From the NCBI RefSeq assembly GCF_010501095.1, contig NZ_QVMP01000026.1, forward strand, positions 43,125 through 82,553: a stretch of DNA of 39,429 bases, written 5' to 3'. Origin of the DNA: Dysgonomonas sp. 520 (lineage in GTDB: Bacteria; Bacteroidota; Bacteroidia; Bacteroidales; Dysgonomonadaceae). Made by a program: the position numbers and the translations under genes. Within the stretch, counting starts at the first letter, position 1; each line of letters begins with the position of its first letter. Below the pieces are notes generated by a model. It did no database searches. It saw nothing but the letters and a program-made list of their open reading frames with translations, and had not been told where the DNA came from. Of this stretch, positions 31,487-39,429 are shown one piece after another.

Positions 31487-31663
31487 ATGAAACAATTACT
31501 AGAAAACTTAAACCAACTTATTTCGGACTTTACTAAGGATGCGGCTTTGCAAGTTGAAAACGGCAATAAAGCTGCAGGAACGCGTGCAAGAAAAACTTCT
31601 TTGGCTATCGAAAAAGCATTGAAAGAGTTTAGAAAAGTATCGGTAGAGGAATCTAAGAAATAA
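31487..31663 (+). CDS. Histone H1-like (Hc1-type) small DNA-binding protein
   Basis: 58-residue protein of the Bacteroidetes histone H1-like family. It has an N-terminal amphipathic helix (MKQLLENLNQLISDFTKDA), then NGNKAAGTRARKTSLAIEKA and LKEFRKVSVEESKK, the conserved basic C-terminal half. It is presumed to bind DNA as a nucleoid protein; a direct function in this phylum is not settled. It is monocistronic, with a strong promoter upstream and a terminator downstream, as expected of an abundant protein. The start at 31487 excludes a 17-codon upstream extension that overlaps the promoter. Confidence 0.85.
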   Translation: MKQLLENLNQLISDFTKDAALQVENGNKAAGTRARKTSLAIEKALKEFRKVSVEESKK

Positions 31664-31687
31664 GACAAGGTTCGCTATTTGGTAAAG

Positions 31688-31717
31688 AGAGGTTATAGAG
31701 ATATTACCTCTTTTTTT
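31688..31717 (+). terminator. Intrinsic terminator after the histone-like gene
   Basis: AGAGGT (31688-31693) pairs with ACCTCT (31706-31711), and a run of seven to eight T follows. It is 25 bp after the stop codon. Confidence 0.8.
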
Positions 31718-31937
31718 GTTTATATAAAACGGAGCAACACCTGACTGCTGAGTCTCCAGATCCTTCCCCCTTTTTTCCGCCCTCACTTCATCCTCTTTAT
31801 ATCGAAATTGAAAAGTTAAACAATTTAAAAAGAGAAAATAAAATGAATAGTCAAACTATTTTTAGATAATATTATTGTCGGGATGCAGCTTTTCGATTTA
31901 TAAAAACATCATAGTAAATAGAGAGTGTCGGTTACGA

Positions 31938-32486
31938 ATGAATGAAAAATTATTAATTGCCAGATGTAAACGTGGCGAGTCGCAGGCTTATAGAGAATTG
32001 TATGAGCTGTATGCGCCTGCAATGATGAGTGTTTGCATGCGGTATGTGAATAATAAGGAAACGGCACAAGATCTGTTGCAGGAGGGTTTTATCAAAATAT
32101 TCACCAAGATAGATACTTATTCCGAAACCGGCGCTTTCTCGGGGTGGATAAGGCGTATATTTGTTACCACGGCCCTTCAATATCTGCGCAGTAACGATGC
32201 TCTCAAACAAAGTGTAGATATAGAAGAATGTGAGGGTTATATCAATGACATGGATTTTTCCGCTTTAGACCAAATTTCTGCCGACGAACTGATGGCATCC
32301 ATCGCAGAATTGCCCGAAGGATATAGAACAGTGTTTAACCTGTTTGCCTTGGAGGGATACTCTCATAGCGAAATTGCGGAAATGCTGGGCGTGAAAGAAA
32401 GCACTTCCCGGTCGCAATTTGTAAGGGCAAAAAAAATATTGCAGAAGAGACTCGAATCTCTGGTAATTGTAAAAGAAACGAAGTAG
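31938..32486 (+). CDS. ECF-type RNA polymerase sigma factor
   Basis: 182-residue sigma-70 family protein with only regions 2 and 4. Region 2 spans about residues 20-85 (ELYELYAPAMMSVCMRYV, AQDLLQEGFIKIFTKI, FSGWIRRIFVTTALQYLR). Region 4 is near residues 125-175 (LPEGYRTVFNLFALEGYSHS then EIAEMLGVKESTSRSQFVRA, the -35-binding helix-turn-helix). The start at 31938 (MNEKLLIARCKRGE) matches the family. Only 3 bp separate it from the next gene, a membrane-anchored protein with an anti-sigma-like N-terminus, so that protein is the likely inhibitor. The target regulon is unknown. Confidence 0.93.
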   Translation: MNEKLLIARCKRGESQAYRELYELYAPAMMSVCMRYVNNKETAQDLLQEGFIKIFTKIDTYSETGAFSGWIRRIFVTTALQYLRSNDALKQSVDIEECEGYINDMDFSALDQISADELMASIAELPEGYRTVFNLFALEGYSHSEIAEMLGVKESTSRSQFVRAKKILQKRLESLVIVKETK

Positions 32487-32489
32487 AAT

Positions 32490-33752
32490 ATGACAGGTGA
32501 TAATAAAGAACAGCTTGATCGTTTCAGCGAATACATGAGACAAAGATTGGATGATCATCAAATGAAAGTTGATGACTCCTGTTGGAACAATATAGAGTCT
32601 CGGTTGAAACCGGCTAAGCGGAAAAACTTGAGATGGATTGTGTTTTCTGCGGCAGCGGCAGTCGTATTGTTGTTGCTTTTGGTTGTGCCATACATTTCAG
32701 ATACTTCCAAAATTGAAGAAATGGCTCAGGTTACGGGTAAAGCGGAAGTTCATGAAATTGAAGATATCTCCGAAACTTTAAACGTAACTCCACCGGAGAG
32801 TAAACCGCAAGAAAATGATGCTGCGACAGCAACTCCTCTTTTGCATAAATCGAAAGAAAAGCAACCCGATGCTGTTTCTAAAAATTCTTCGTCTATCGTT
32901 TCCGCTCCTATACCCGATATTGAAAGAGGAAATGATGTTGGTGTTGTCGATAAATCGGATGTCACCGATAATGACATAGATAGCGGAATTGAAGAAAATG
33001 GAGTAGAGAAAAAATATGAGTATGTAGATTTACCGGACAATTCTTCTAAAATACCGGTTTTCAGAATGGAAAAAGCAAAGCAAAATAATTGGGAACTTGG
33101 TCTTTCTGTCGGGTCAACAAGAAATGAAAACGATATTGATTCGGAAATATACGCTTATGCCAGTAAGTACAGTCCATCTTTAGCAAATGGTAAGGTTGAA
33201 GATTCATATCTGGGATGGCAAGAATCAAGTATTGCCGAAAATTTGTCTGATGCAACGCACAATGCGCCATTGTCGTTCGGAATCACTGTCCGCAAAAACA
33301 TAAGCAACCGCATTGCTTTGGAAAGTGGATTGGTATATACTTATTTGTCCTCCAAATTCAAAGGGGTAGGAGGTTCCCGCAGCAGTGCCAAGTCGGAGCT
33401 GCATTATTTGGGTGTACCTCTCAATGCCGTGTTTTATCTCTACAATCAAAAAAAATGGAATGTCTATCTGGCGGGGGGAGGAATGGTTGAGAAGGGTCTG
33501 CGCTTGAAATATTCTCAAAACATGGTTTTCAGTAACAATAAAGGTGAATCTACCTCCGTGAAATCGAGTGTCGATGGTCTTCAATGGTCTGTAAATGTTT
33601 CCGCAGGTGTGGCATATCGTGTTTATGGAGGATGGAATATTTATGTGGAACCCAAACTGTCGTATTTCTTCGACAACAATCAGCCTATAAGCATAAGAAC
33701 GGATAACCCCTTTTCCGTCGGACTTGGTGCCGGTATAAAATATGATTTTTGA
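32490..33752 (+). CDS. Dual-membrane anti-sigma factor (Dma-type): cytoplasmic domain, inner-membrane helix, linker, outer-membrane beta-barrel
   Basis: 420-residue protein with an unusual order of parts. Residues 1-45 are charged and helical (RFSEYMRQRLDDHQMKVDDS then CWNNIESRL), resembling short cytoplasmic anti-sigma domains. Residues about 48-69 are one membrane helix (RWIVFSAAAAVVLLLLLVVP). Residues 70-195 are a low-complexity acidic and Ser/Pro-rich linker. From about 196 the sequence becomes alternating beta-strand (WELGLSVGSTRNE, RIALESGLVYTYLSSKF, YLGVPLNAVFYLY, WSVNVSAGVAYRVYGGWNIY) and ends in KYDF, the terminal Phe of outer-membrane barrels. This matches the dual membrane-spanning anti-sigma (Dma) proteins described in Bacteroides thetaiotaomicron. 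It is paired with the ECF factor 3 bp upstream. Confidence 0.8.
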   Translation: MTGDNKEQLDRFSEYMRQRLDDHQMKVDDSCWNNIESRLKPAKRKNLRWIVFSAAAAVVLLLLLVVPYISDTSKIEEMAQVTGKAEVHEIEDISETLNVTPPESKPQENDAATATPLLHKSKEKQPDAVSKNSSSIVSAPIPDIERGNDVGVVDKSDVTDNDIDSGIEENGVEKKYEYVDLPDNSSKIPVFRMEKAKQNNWELGLSVGSTRNENDIDSEIYAYASKYSPSLANGKVEDSYLGWQESSIAENLSDATHNAPLSFGITVRKNISNRIALESGLVYTYLSSKFKGVGGSRSSAKSELHYLGVPLNAVFYLYNQKKWNVYLAGGGMVEKGLRLKYSQNMVFSNNKGESTSVKSSVDGLQWSVNVSAGVAYRVYGGWNIYVEPKLSYFFDNNQPISIRTDNPFSVGLGAGIKYDF

Positions 33753-33784
33753 TAAAATCTGGTATTCGTTGTGAAGTAGAATAT

Positions 33785-34774
33785 TTATTTAGTCCTGTCA
33801 TAGAGCAGTTTCAGCAGGTTTTTGAGGCTGTCTATGGTGGGGGCGACAGGAAGTTTAAGAATTTGTGGATAGGCGTGCCTTTCTTTGCAGGCGAAAATCC
33901 AGCGAAAGCATATTGTAGCCAGAAACATATCTTTGTTGTATGTTTCTGTTTTTTTGTTTGCTTCGGCTAGTTTTTTCATCCAGGTCCTTAGTTGGCAGAA
34001 GTATTCTTTGTCCGACATTTTTTCCGGATTCCGGTTCGAGGCTATTTTGTTATGTATTTCCAGTTCTTCTTCTGTTGCGTCGATGCCCAACCCCAATAGT
34101 TGCCGTTTATAGACCTTTTTGGTGAGCGAAGTCATCAAGTCTTCCTTTTTCTTGCTCTCGTTGCTCTGATGCCATCTGTATTTTATCAGGTGGGCAGGAA
34201 TATTGCATACTTTGTATCGGAGTGCAAGCAGCGACCAAAGGTTGTAATCTTTAGCCAAGGGAAAATTGATGTCGTAAGGATTATCGACAAGTATTTCCTG
34301 GCGAAACATCATGCTCGACTGTATGAAGCAATTGGCGAAGAGAAGAGCGCATTTTATTTCTTCGTATTTAACCGTCAGGTTCATTTTCTTCAGGTAATTT
34401 CCATTCGCATCAATCAATGTGCCCCAGGTTCCGCAGAGTGCATAATCGGGATTATTGTCCAGAAAATGAACTTGCGTATAAAGGCGTTCAGGGAGTGCAA
34501 GGTCGTCGTTGTCCAAATAAGCGATATATTTCCCTGTTGAGGATTCGATCAGTCGTCTGCGGGTCTTTAAAATGCCTATATTTTCCTCGTTCTTGTAATA
34601 TCTGATGCGTTTGTCGTCGTAAGACAGGATAATGTCTTCGCTTCCGTCTGTCGAAAAATCGTTGACAATGATCAGTTCGAAATCAGAAAATGACTGTTCG
34701 AGTATGCTGTCGATAGCTTCCCGAAGATATTTCTCGGCATTGTAAACAGGTATGAGTACTGATACTTTAGGCAT
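33785..34774 (-). CDS. Family 2 glycosyltransferase
   Basis: 329-residue GT-A fold enzyme. The nucleotide-sugar site is VSVLIPVYNAEKYLREAIDS and ELIIVNDFSTDGSEDI; the metal-binding acidic motif is AYLDNDDLALPERL near residue 95. The catalytic region continues with a mixed-charge C-terminal tail without membrane helices. It probably transfers a sugar during surface glycan assembly. It follows a polysaccharide flippase gene by 13 bp on the same strand, so the two form a small surface-glycan unit. The donor and acceptor cannot be read from sequence. The gene converges with the Dma gene, with only 32 bp between the two stop codons and no clear terminator. Confidence 0.9.
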   Translation of the reverse strand: MPKVSVLIPVYNAEKYLREAIDSILEQSFSDFELIIVNDFSTDGSEDIILSYDDKRIRYYKNEENIGILKTRRRLIESSTGKYIAYLDNDDLALPERLYTQVHFLDNNPDYALCGTWGTLIDANGNYLKKMNLTVKYEEIKCALLFANCFIQSSMMFRQEILVDNPYDINFPLAKDYNLWSLLALRYKVCNIPAHLIKYRWHQSNESKKKEDLMTSLTKKVYKRQLLGLGIDATEEELEIHNKIASNRNPEKMSDKEYFCQLRTWMKKLAEANKKTETYNKDMFLATICFRWIFACKERHAYPQILKLPVAPTIDSLKNLLKLLYDRTK

Positions 34775-34787
34775 AAGTTGTTTGAGT

Positions 34788-36230
34788 TTATATCTTTTTC
34801 AGTTTGAGCATGGAAAAAAGTTCCTTTATTATTTTCGATCCCAGTATATACGTCACTCCGATGTAAACTCCCGCTGTAACTATTATTTCAAGAATGAGCA
34901 GTAGCAGTAGGTTGGTTATGAAATAGGTCAGCGAAAATCCCAGTGCGATTGAAAAAGCGGCTATACAAAGGTATGGCAGGATATCTTTCAGGTATTCCGT
35001 CAGTTTGTATCCTATTATTTCCCTGACTCTGAAAAAATTTATCGTAAGCGAGATGAAATTGGTTAGAGCGATACCCATAATCACTTCATACAAACCCCAC
35101 TTGAGCGAAACGGCCAATATGAAGATAATAACTATCAGCGAAGCATACACAATTTCTGTGATGAGTATGTACAGGGATTTGCCTGCGGTTTTCAACAGGT
35201 TTGTGTTCAACGTGTTCAGTGTGAAGAATATGCCGCAAAGCGACAATATTTGCAGTGCTTGTACTGATGCCGCCCACTTGTCGCCTAAAGCATAAATTAT
35301 GAAAGGGCGGGCGGTGAGCATCAAACCCATAAAGAAAGGGAAAATGAGAAATGAAGATACCCGTGTTATTTTCCTGAAAATCCTTTTCAACTCTGCGTCA
35401 CTTTCTATTTTCGACATCATCGGAAAAGAGACATTAAGTATTGTGCCCATAAACATATCCAGACCCGAATTGTAGAGGCGGTTGGCTGTTTCGAAGACGC
35501 CGGCGGATGCTATTCCGAGATATTTGCCTATGAAGCTGGATGTGCTGCGGGAGGTGAAAGTGTATATCAGGCTGTGGGCAAGCAGATTTCCTCCGAATCG
35601 GAATAGATCTTTGAATGCTGTTGTCGAGAAAATGAATTTAGGTCTCCATTTGTTTCCCAACCATAAGAAAATGGTTTTACATGCAGGGTGAATCACCAAT
35701 TGTGCGGCTAAAGCCCAAATCCCATGTCCCCGATAGGCTAAGATGAGGGCAATGGTGTATGATACAATAATTGAAATGACGTTTATTTGTGTGTTCAGCT
35801 TATAATTCATTGCCTTTATGACCTGTGTGCTTTGCACCATTCCAAAGGCATTGAACAGGAACATCAGGAAGATAACGCGTGATAGTGGCACAAGTTTTGG
35901 CTCGTCGTAGAAATTGCCTATGACAGGAGCCAGAAAAAAGAGAATTACATACAGAACGGATGCTGAGGCAATATTGAACCAGAAGACGGTGTTGTAATCA
36001 TCTTCCGTTACATCTTTCTTTCTTATCAGCGCTGCTGAGAAACCACTTTCCGTCAGGGCATTGGCTCCGTAGGCAAAAATAGATAAAATGGCAATTAATC
36101 CATAATCGCTCAAATGTAGGATTCTGGCCAAGAAAATTCCGGCAAAAAATACGAATAGTTGTTGGAATGATTTTTCCAACCCACTCCATTTCAGTCCGGA
36201 TATGGTTTTGTCTTTAAGCGAATCAGACAT
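34788..36230 (-). CDS. Lipopolysaccharide/O-antigen flippase (MOP superfamily, Wzx-like)
   Basis: 480-residue inner-membrane protein with about 14 hydrophobic helices. The N-terminal GLKWSGLEKSFQQLFVFFAG and ILARILHLSDYGLIAILSIF, and the ALTESGFSAALIRK segment, are typical of the WzxC-like polysaccharide transporter branch. The internal IGKYLGIASAGVFETANRLY is also conserved. It is expected to flip undecaprenyl-linked glycans to the periplasmic side. It is the first gene of the pair with the GT2 gene, and is transcribed away from tRNA-Lys. A full capsule or O-antigen locus is not present, so this may be a small accessory or split unit. Confidence 0.9.
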   Translation of the reverse strand: MSDSLKDKTISGLKWSGLEKSFQQLFVFFAGIFLARILHLSDYGLIAILSIFAYGANALTESGFSAALIRKKDVTEDDYNTVFWFNIASASVLYVILFFLAPVIGNFYDEPKLVPLSRVIFLMFLFNAFGMVQSTQVIKAMNYKLNTQINVISIIVSYTIALILAYRGHGIWALAAQLVIHPACKTIFLWLGNKWRPKFIFSTTAFKDLFRFGGNLLAHSLIYTFTSRSTSSFIGKYLGIASAGVFETANRLYNSGLDMFMGTILNVSFPMMSKIESDAELKRIFRKITRVSSFLIFPFFMGLMLTARPFIIYALGDKWAASVQALQILSLCGIFFTLNTLNTNLLKTAGKSLYILITEIVYASLIVIIFILAVSLKWGLYEVIMGIALTNFISLTINFFRVREIIGYKLTEYLKDILPYLCIAAFSIALGFSLTYFITNLLLLLILEIIVTAGVYIGVTYILGSKIIKELFSMLKLKKI

Positions 36231-36467
36231 TATGCGTTGATTATATTTCTAGTTCTATATTTAAAAATCAAAGATACAACTAGATTTTTATTTAAAAGAT
36301 TAGTTGTCTGTGTAAACTGAAATTATGCTTATAAGTGTTTGATAATTCGTTGTTTGCTACTTGTGCTATAGGGTGTTTTGTAGCTGATTCGAGTCATAAC
36401 TACTAATGGCGACGTATATTTTTGTAAAAAAACAGTCCGAAAATTTTTTATTTTTGAAATAATCCTA

Positions 36468-36475
36468 TATCTTTG
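36468..36475 (+). promoter_or_regulatory. Promoter element for tRNA-Lys
   Basis: TATCTTTG matches TAnnTTTG, 31 bp before the tRNA 5' end. The flanking 230 bp up to the flippase start (36231-36467) are AT-rich and hold nothing else that I recognise. Confidence 0.5.
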
Positions 36476-36506
36476 CACTCGCTTTTAAGATAAAAGCACA
36501 CTAGGA

Positions 36507-36579
36507 GATTCCGTAGCTCAGCTGGTAGAGCACATCACTTTTAATGATGGGGTCCTGGGTTCGAGCCCCAGCGGGATCA
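36507..36579 (+). tRNA. tRNA-Lys (anticodon UUU)
   Basis: 73-nt cloverleaf. The acceptor stem GATTCCG pairs with CGGGATC (one G-U). The D arm is GCTCAGCTGGTAGAGC, the anticodon stem CATCA/TGATG encloses the loop CTTTTAA with TTT at 36540-36542, and the T arm is CTGGGTTCGAGCCCCAG. The discriminator is A and the CCA end is not encoded. UUU reads both lysine codons after U34 modification, a substrate of the MnmG enzyme encoded in this window. Confidence 0.97.
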
Positions 36580-36590
36580 CTGAAAAACAA

Positions 36591-36618
36591 AAAAGGTCAC
36601 CAATTTTGGCGACCTTTT
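36591..36618. terminator. Bidirectional terminator after tRNA-Lys
   Basis: AAAAGGTC pairs with GACCTTTT, extended by CCAA/TTGG around a short loop, with A-runs on one side and T on the other. It ends the tRNA transcript on the plus strand and the thioredoxin-like gene on the minus strand. Confidence 0.8.
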
Positions 36619-36645
36619 GCTTTATTCATACATTTTACTTGTCCA

Positions 36646-37869
36646 TCAATCCTTCACCAATTCTTTCAGTTGAGCGTAGCGTCCACGGACGATACCTTCA
36701 CGGTCGGTAAGTATGTAGGTAGGAGTTCCGACAATCCCATAATTGCGGAAATTCTCTCCATCGAAGCCTTTAAAATCACAAAATTTATCCGTCCAGGGAA
36801 GTTTTGCTGATGTTTCTTCGTGAACCTCCCGTCCGATATCGGCAGCGATGGATATTATTCGTATGTTGTTGTCAGAAAGTAGCTTATATTTGCTTTTCAA
36901 TTGCTCTAGTTCGTAGTGACAACTGCCACACCCTGTTTCGTAAAAGATAATCAGGCTGTTTTTAGGAAGAAAAGAAGTGCCGCCGACTTTTATTTCCGGT
37001 GCAAGTTGCCCGTTAAGAGGCATAGTCAGGTATTCCGTGCCAAGTTCTGCGAGCAGATAATCTTTGCCATATTTACTGAACGTGCGGATGATGGTCTGGG
37101 TCACCTCCCTGCGCATAGGAATGTCATTTCCGCATCTTTCGAGCATATAGCGACTGTCATCTAACAAAAGGCTGTCGTTTGCCGAAGTCATTTGTATCCA
37201 TGAATCGAATATGGGTTGCCAAAATCCGCTTGTGTAGAGGTCTTCGAAACTTACCTTACGGGTGATAAACTCCCTTTGTTCTGTCAATATATCTTCCTGC
37301 GAAATGTTGAACGAACTGCCTACACCTGTTAGGCAATTGAGTATTTCTATTATTCGTGCGGCATATAGCGGATTATCGTTTATCTGTTTGCGGAAAAGTA
37401 GATAGTCGTTTTCCACTCGTTTTTCTGGTGAGGGAAAGATTAATGGTTGAGCTAGGTTTGGATCAATAGCCTTGCCGTATTCCTCTATAATTTTGTTTTG
37501 ACGGGTAAAGGCATCGAGCAGAAAATTGTTTTCAACAGAACCATTGAAAGATGGATTTGCTTCCACTGAGTCGGGTTCGCTCATAAAAACCTTTTCATTC
37601 CCGTTGACGATGATATTCCATATTTTGGCATACTCACGCACCGAAAATCGACCAACACCACGATAATTTTCGGGTAGGGAGATGGCGGCTTTGCCCTTTG
37701 AGTTTAGCCTTCCGGTGGCGATTGTATCTTGCTTTGATCCTTTCAACAGGCAGAAATAATAATCCCTGCCAGCATAGTAGGGTAGTTGCACGTCAATTGT
37801 TTGGGCTGCAACTCCGAAAGTGGAGAGGGAAAGTAGTATTCCTGCAATATATAAAATTCTTATTTTCAT
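36646..37869 (-). CDS. TlpA-like thioredoxin-domain envelope protein
   Basis: 407-residue exported protein. A signal peptide (MKIRILYIAGILLSLSTFG, cleavage near VAAQ) was used to place the start at 37869; the open frame extends 38 codons further without such a feature. The N-terminal half is a beta-rich region of the DUF4369 type found before thioredoxin domains in this phylum. The C-terminal domain has FYETGCGSCHYELEQLKSK with a CGSC redox motif and GIVGTPTYILTDREG with the cis-Pro. It should act as a thiol-disulfide reductase in the periplasm, perhaps in disulfide or cytochrome maturation. It stands alone, next to a terminator shared with tRNA-Lys. Confidence 0.85.
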   Translation of the reverse strand: MKIRILYIAGILLSLSTFGVAAQTIDVQLPYYAGRDYYFCLLKGSKQDTIATGRLNSKGKAAISLPENYRGVGRFSVREYAKIWNIIVNGNEKVFMSEPDSVEANPSFNGSVENNFLLDAFTRQNKIIEEYGKAIDPNLAQPLIFPSPEKRVENDYLLFRKQINDNPLYAARIIEILNCLTGVGSSFNISQEDILTEQREFITRKVSFEDLYTSGFWQPIFDSWIQMTSANDSLLLDDSRYMLERCGNDIPMRREVTQTIIRTFSKYGKDYLLAELGTEYLTMPLNGQLAPEIKVGGTSFLPKNSLIIFYETGCGSCHYELEQLKSKYKLLSDNNIRIISIAADIGREVHEETSAKLPWTDKFCDFKGFDGENFRNYGIVGTPTYILTDREGIVRGRYAQLKELVKD

Positions 37870-38575
37870 TATTCTTTTATTATCAAGACGAATCAGTATT
37901 TGAAAAGTGTTCTTTTCTATTGTATAATATATCCTGCGCGCAATCATATAGATTGCTTGCATTCCTTTTGCCCCAAGCCGCAAAAGGAATCAAAAAGGCT
38001 TTCTGTGACCGCGGCTTCTTGCCGACCCACAAACAGCTTATAAGCTGAACAAAAAATAACTCGCACCAAAAGACTGCTAGAACCAGAATGGTTTGGCTAT
38101 GCTCAAACAGCTTTTTGTTCTGGTCGCTTATTTTCGCTGTGTGGGTACCCCATCAATCAGCCAAATGTCACGTTTGCTCCCGTCAGGCGAAATGGCATCT
38201 GCTTCGCAGGCGGGGACACGTTAAGCGAAACAAGGCGTAAAATAGAAAGCTGTTTGAGCGAAGCGAGTTCTTTCAATTTAGCCTGTGAGATTGTAACGGG
38301 TCGCCGAGAAGCTAAGCCTTGACTTTTTGGTTCGTTTTGTGTCAAGACAAAATGAACATTTCAAGTAGCGAGAGCAGAGCCAAGTTTACTTAGGCTATGC
38401 CGAGTCACGAGAAATGACTAATGCAATTGAACGAAGGCAAACTTTCGAAGAAAGTGCGCCAGAAAGAACGCCGAAAATAAAAGAACATTCTCAGGCAGAC
38501 CAAAGACCTGCCCCTACATCCCGATTTTCGGGTAACGAAACCCGAAAGGACGAGGGGAGTGTAGGGGCGGGGTGT
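37870..38575. other. Hairpin-rich non-coding stretch
   Basis: No frame is credible. The stretch carries GAATCAGTATTTGA (a family B head, 37892), a palindrome at 37965-37988 (CCTTTTGC with GCAAAAGG), the long-range inverted pair GCTCAAACAGCTTTT (38101) and AAAGCTGTTTGAGC (38250), a palindrome near 38329-38357 (GTTCGTTTTGT with ACAAAATGAAC), CCCGATTTTCGGG (38519) and two TGTAGGGG-type heads (38507-38515 inverted, 38560-38567). Its GC content looks higher than the other gaps. It could be a repeat element, an uncharacterised structured RNA, or both. Confidence 0.5.
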
Positions 38576-39429
38576 TTACTCATTCTTCACACAACGTACT
38601 GCAAAGCCGTTGGCGCGGTCGTGACTGTTGGCTGGAATAATATTGCTATTGTCGAAATACAAGTAATATGCACTAGTACTACTAATACTACTACTCCAAT
38701 AAAAACCGTCTGTACCTTGAGTGTAAAGTAGACCGTCGCTATGATTTCGGAGACCACTCGTAGGTAAAAAAAGTGTTGCTGTAGTACCATCTGGCTTAAT
38801 TTCATAGCCTCGTATACCGGTAATGGGGGTAGCAGTTCCACCATACCAAGACCATGTGTTGGCTGTTGCTGTTTCGGGTGATCCTGAAATGGTTCCGCTT
38901 TTGTATATAGACCCCCATTCGTCTTGAGAGGGTAAGCGCCAAGCTGTTCCGGCATCAGTACAAGCTGCATTCCCATTATTTTGTCCATCAGTTCCTGTAT
39001 GCCAGAATTCCTGATAAGTTCCATCCTCTTTGTAATGTGCGCATGGGTCATTCTGTACGAAACGGGAAGTACGCCATAGTTGATCAGCTGAGGCCTGATC
39101 TTTTGGACTCCAGTTAAATGGGGAAGGCACGTTATAAATAAATTTTCCGTACCAAGCAGATGAATTTTTCACTTGATCTAGAGGACGAGAGGCGTCATTA
39201 GACGAACAGCGTGAACCGGAAGCTATCTCCGCACTTGTCATACCTGTATATAACATGCTGTTTAAAGCCGGATTATTTTTCTGATGTCCATCTGGAATAC
39301 GTCCCCACTGAAAAAGGCTTCCGAAAACATTTTCTTCCCCAGTTATGTAGGTATGTCTATTTATTATACCATCAGCATTGTTGGTGTAAGAGCCAATATT
39401 GTAACTCTTTTGACTTGATATAGTACTAT
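38576..39429 (-). CDS. FISUMP-domain protein, 5' end cut by window edge
   Basis: The frame is open to the last base of the window with no start, so only the C-terminal 283 codons are seen. The sequence matches the Fibrobacter succinogenes major paralogous domain: YITGEENVFGSLFQWGRIPD, then CTDAGTAWRLPSQDEWGSIY, then YWSSSISSTSAYYLYFDNSN and the end NGFAVRCVKNE. These domains occur in secreted or outer-surface proteins, often as C-terminal modules of larger polypeptides. The function is unknown; the fold is related to formylglycine-generating and C-type-lectin-like domains. The gene lies next to a hairpin-rich stretch that appears to be non-coding. Confidence 0.88.
   Translation of the reverse strand, partial: STISSQKSYNIGSYTNNADGIINRHTYITGEENVFGSLFQWGRIPDGHQKNNPALNSMLYTGMTSAEIASGSRCSSNDASRPLDQVKNSSAWYGKFIYNVPSPFNWSPKDQASADQLWRTSRFVQNDPCAHYKEDGTYQEFWHTGTDGQNNGNAACTDAGTAWRLPSQDEWGSIYKSGTISGSPETATANTWSWYGGTATPITGIRGYEIKPDGTTATLFLPTSGLRNHSDGLLYTQGTDGFYWSSSISSTSAYYLYFDNSNIIPANSHDRANGFAVRCVKNE

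Noticed and set aside
38157-38345. 62-codon minus-strand open frame in the hairpin-rich stretch
   Set aside because: It reads through inverted repeats and its translation resembles the chance frames typical of such repeats.
38414-38731. 105-codon plus-strand open frame
   Set aside because: Overlaps the 3' end of the FISUMP gene antisense, runs through repeat palindromes, and has low-complexity composition without a recognisable motif.

Overview
The window comes from a low-GC member of the Bacteroidota, most probably order Bacteroidales. The evidence is the repeated promoter element TAnnTTTG, the near absence of Shine-Dalgarno sites, and several family-typical proteins: a small histone H1-like protein, a citrulline hydrolase of the CtlX type, a fused SpmA-SpmB protein, a large signal peptidase I, a sigma factor paired with an anti-sigma/beta-barrel fusion, and a Fibrobacter-succinogenes-paralogous (FISUMP) domain. 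I cannot name the genus.

Left part (1-6.9 kb): a GDSL hydrolase, the two subunits of an NfnAB-type NADH/ferredoxin:NADP oxidoreductase separated by repeat DNA, a 700-bp AT-rich gap that looks like a replication origin, a secreted M48 metallopeptidase, a flavodoxin-fold NAD(P)H oxidoreductase, a radical SAM enzyme and a YqaA-type membrane protein. Next come a GT-C-like membrane protein, DNA polymerase I and a polyprenyl diphosphate synthase (6.9-12.5 kb).

Middle (12.9-20.0 kb, minus strand): a cluster transcribed mnmG, apt, uvrC, hdeD-like, dtd, MazG-like, deoC. Two parS-like 16-mers lie between mnmG and apt and a third lies inside polA, so the region is probably close to the chromosomal origin. 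From 20.0 to 21.2 kb is a gene-free block of inverted repeats where gene orientation switches. To its right is a plus-strand run: a small GntR regulator, dapB, lepB, a second LepB homologue without catalytic residues, wbqC-like, spmAB, ybeY and a secreted esterase.

Right part (28.5-39.4 kb): more repeats, a citrulline-to-glutamate-semialdehyde pair (ctlX-rocD), a histone-like protein, an ECF sigma factor with a transenvelope (Dma-type) anti-sigma factor, a flippase/glycosyltransferase pair, tRNA-Lys(UUU), a thioredoxin-like lipid- or envelope-directed protein, a hairpin-rich non-coding stretch and the 3' part of a FISUMP-domain gene cut by the window edge.

Three families of small dispersed repeats fill most intergenic gaps: a MITE-like element ending in GTCTAGAC, palindromes headed TGTAGGGG, and a block of three consecutive hairpins. 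I saw no transposase, phage gene, CRISPR array or rRNA. The observations most worth testing are the origin/parS arrangement, the catalytically dead LepB paralogue and the Dma-type signalling pair.
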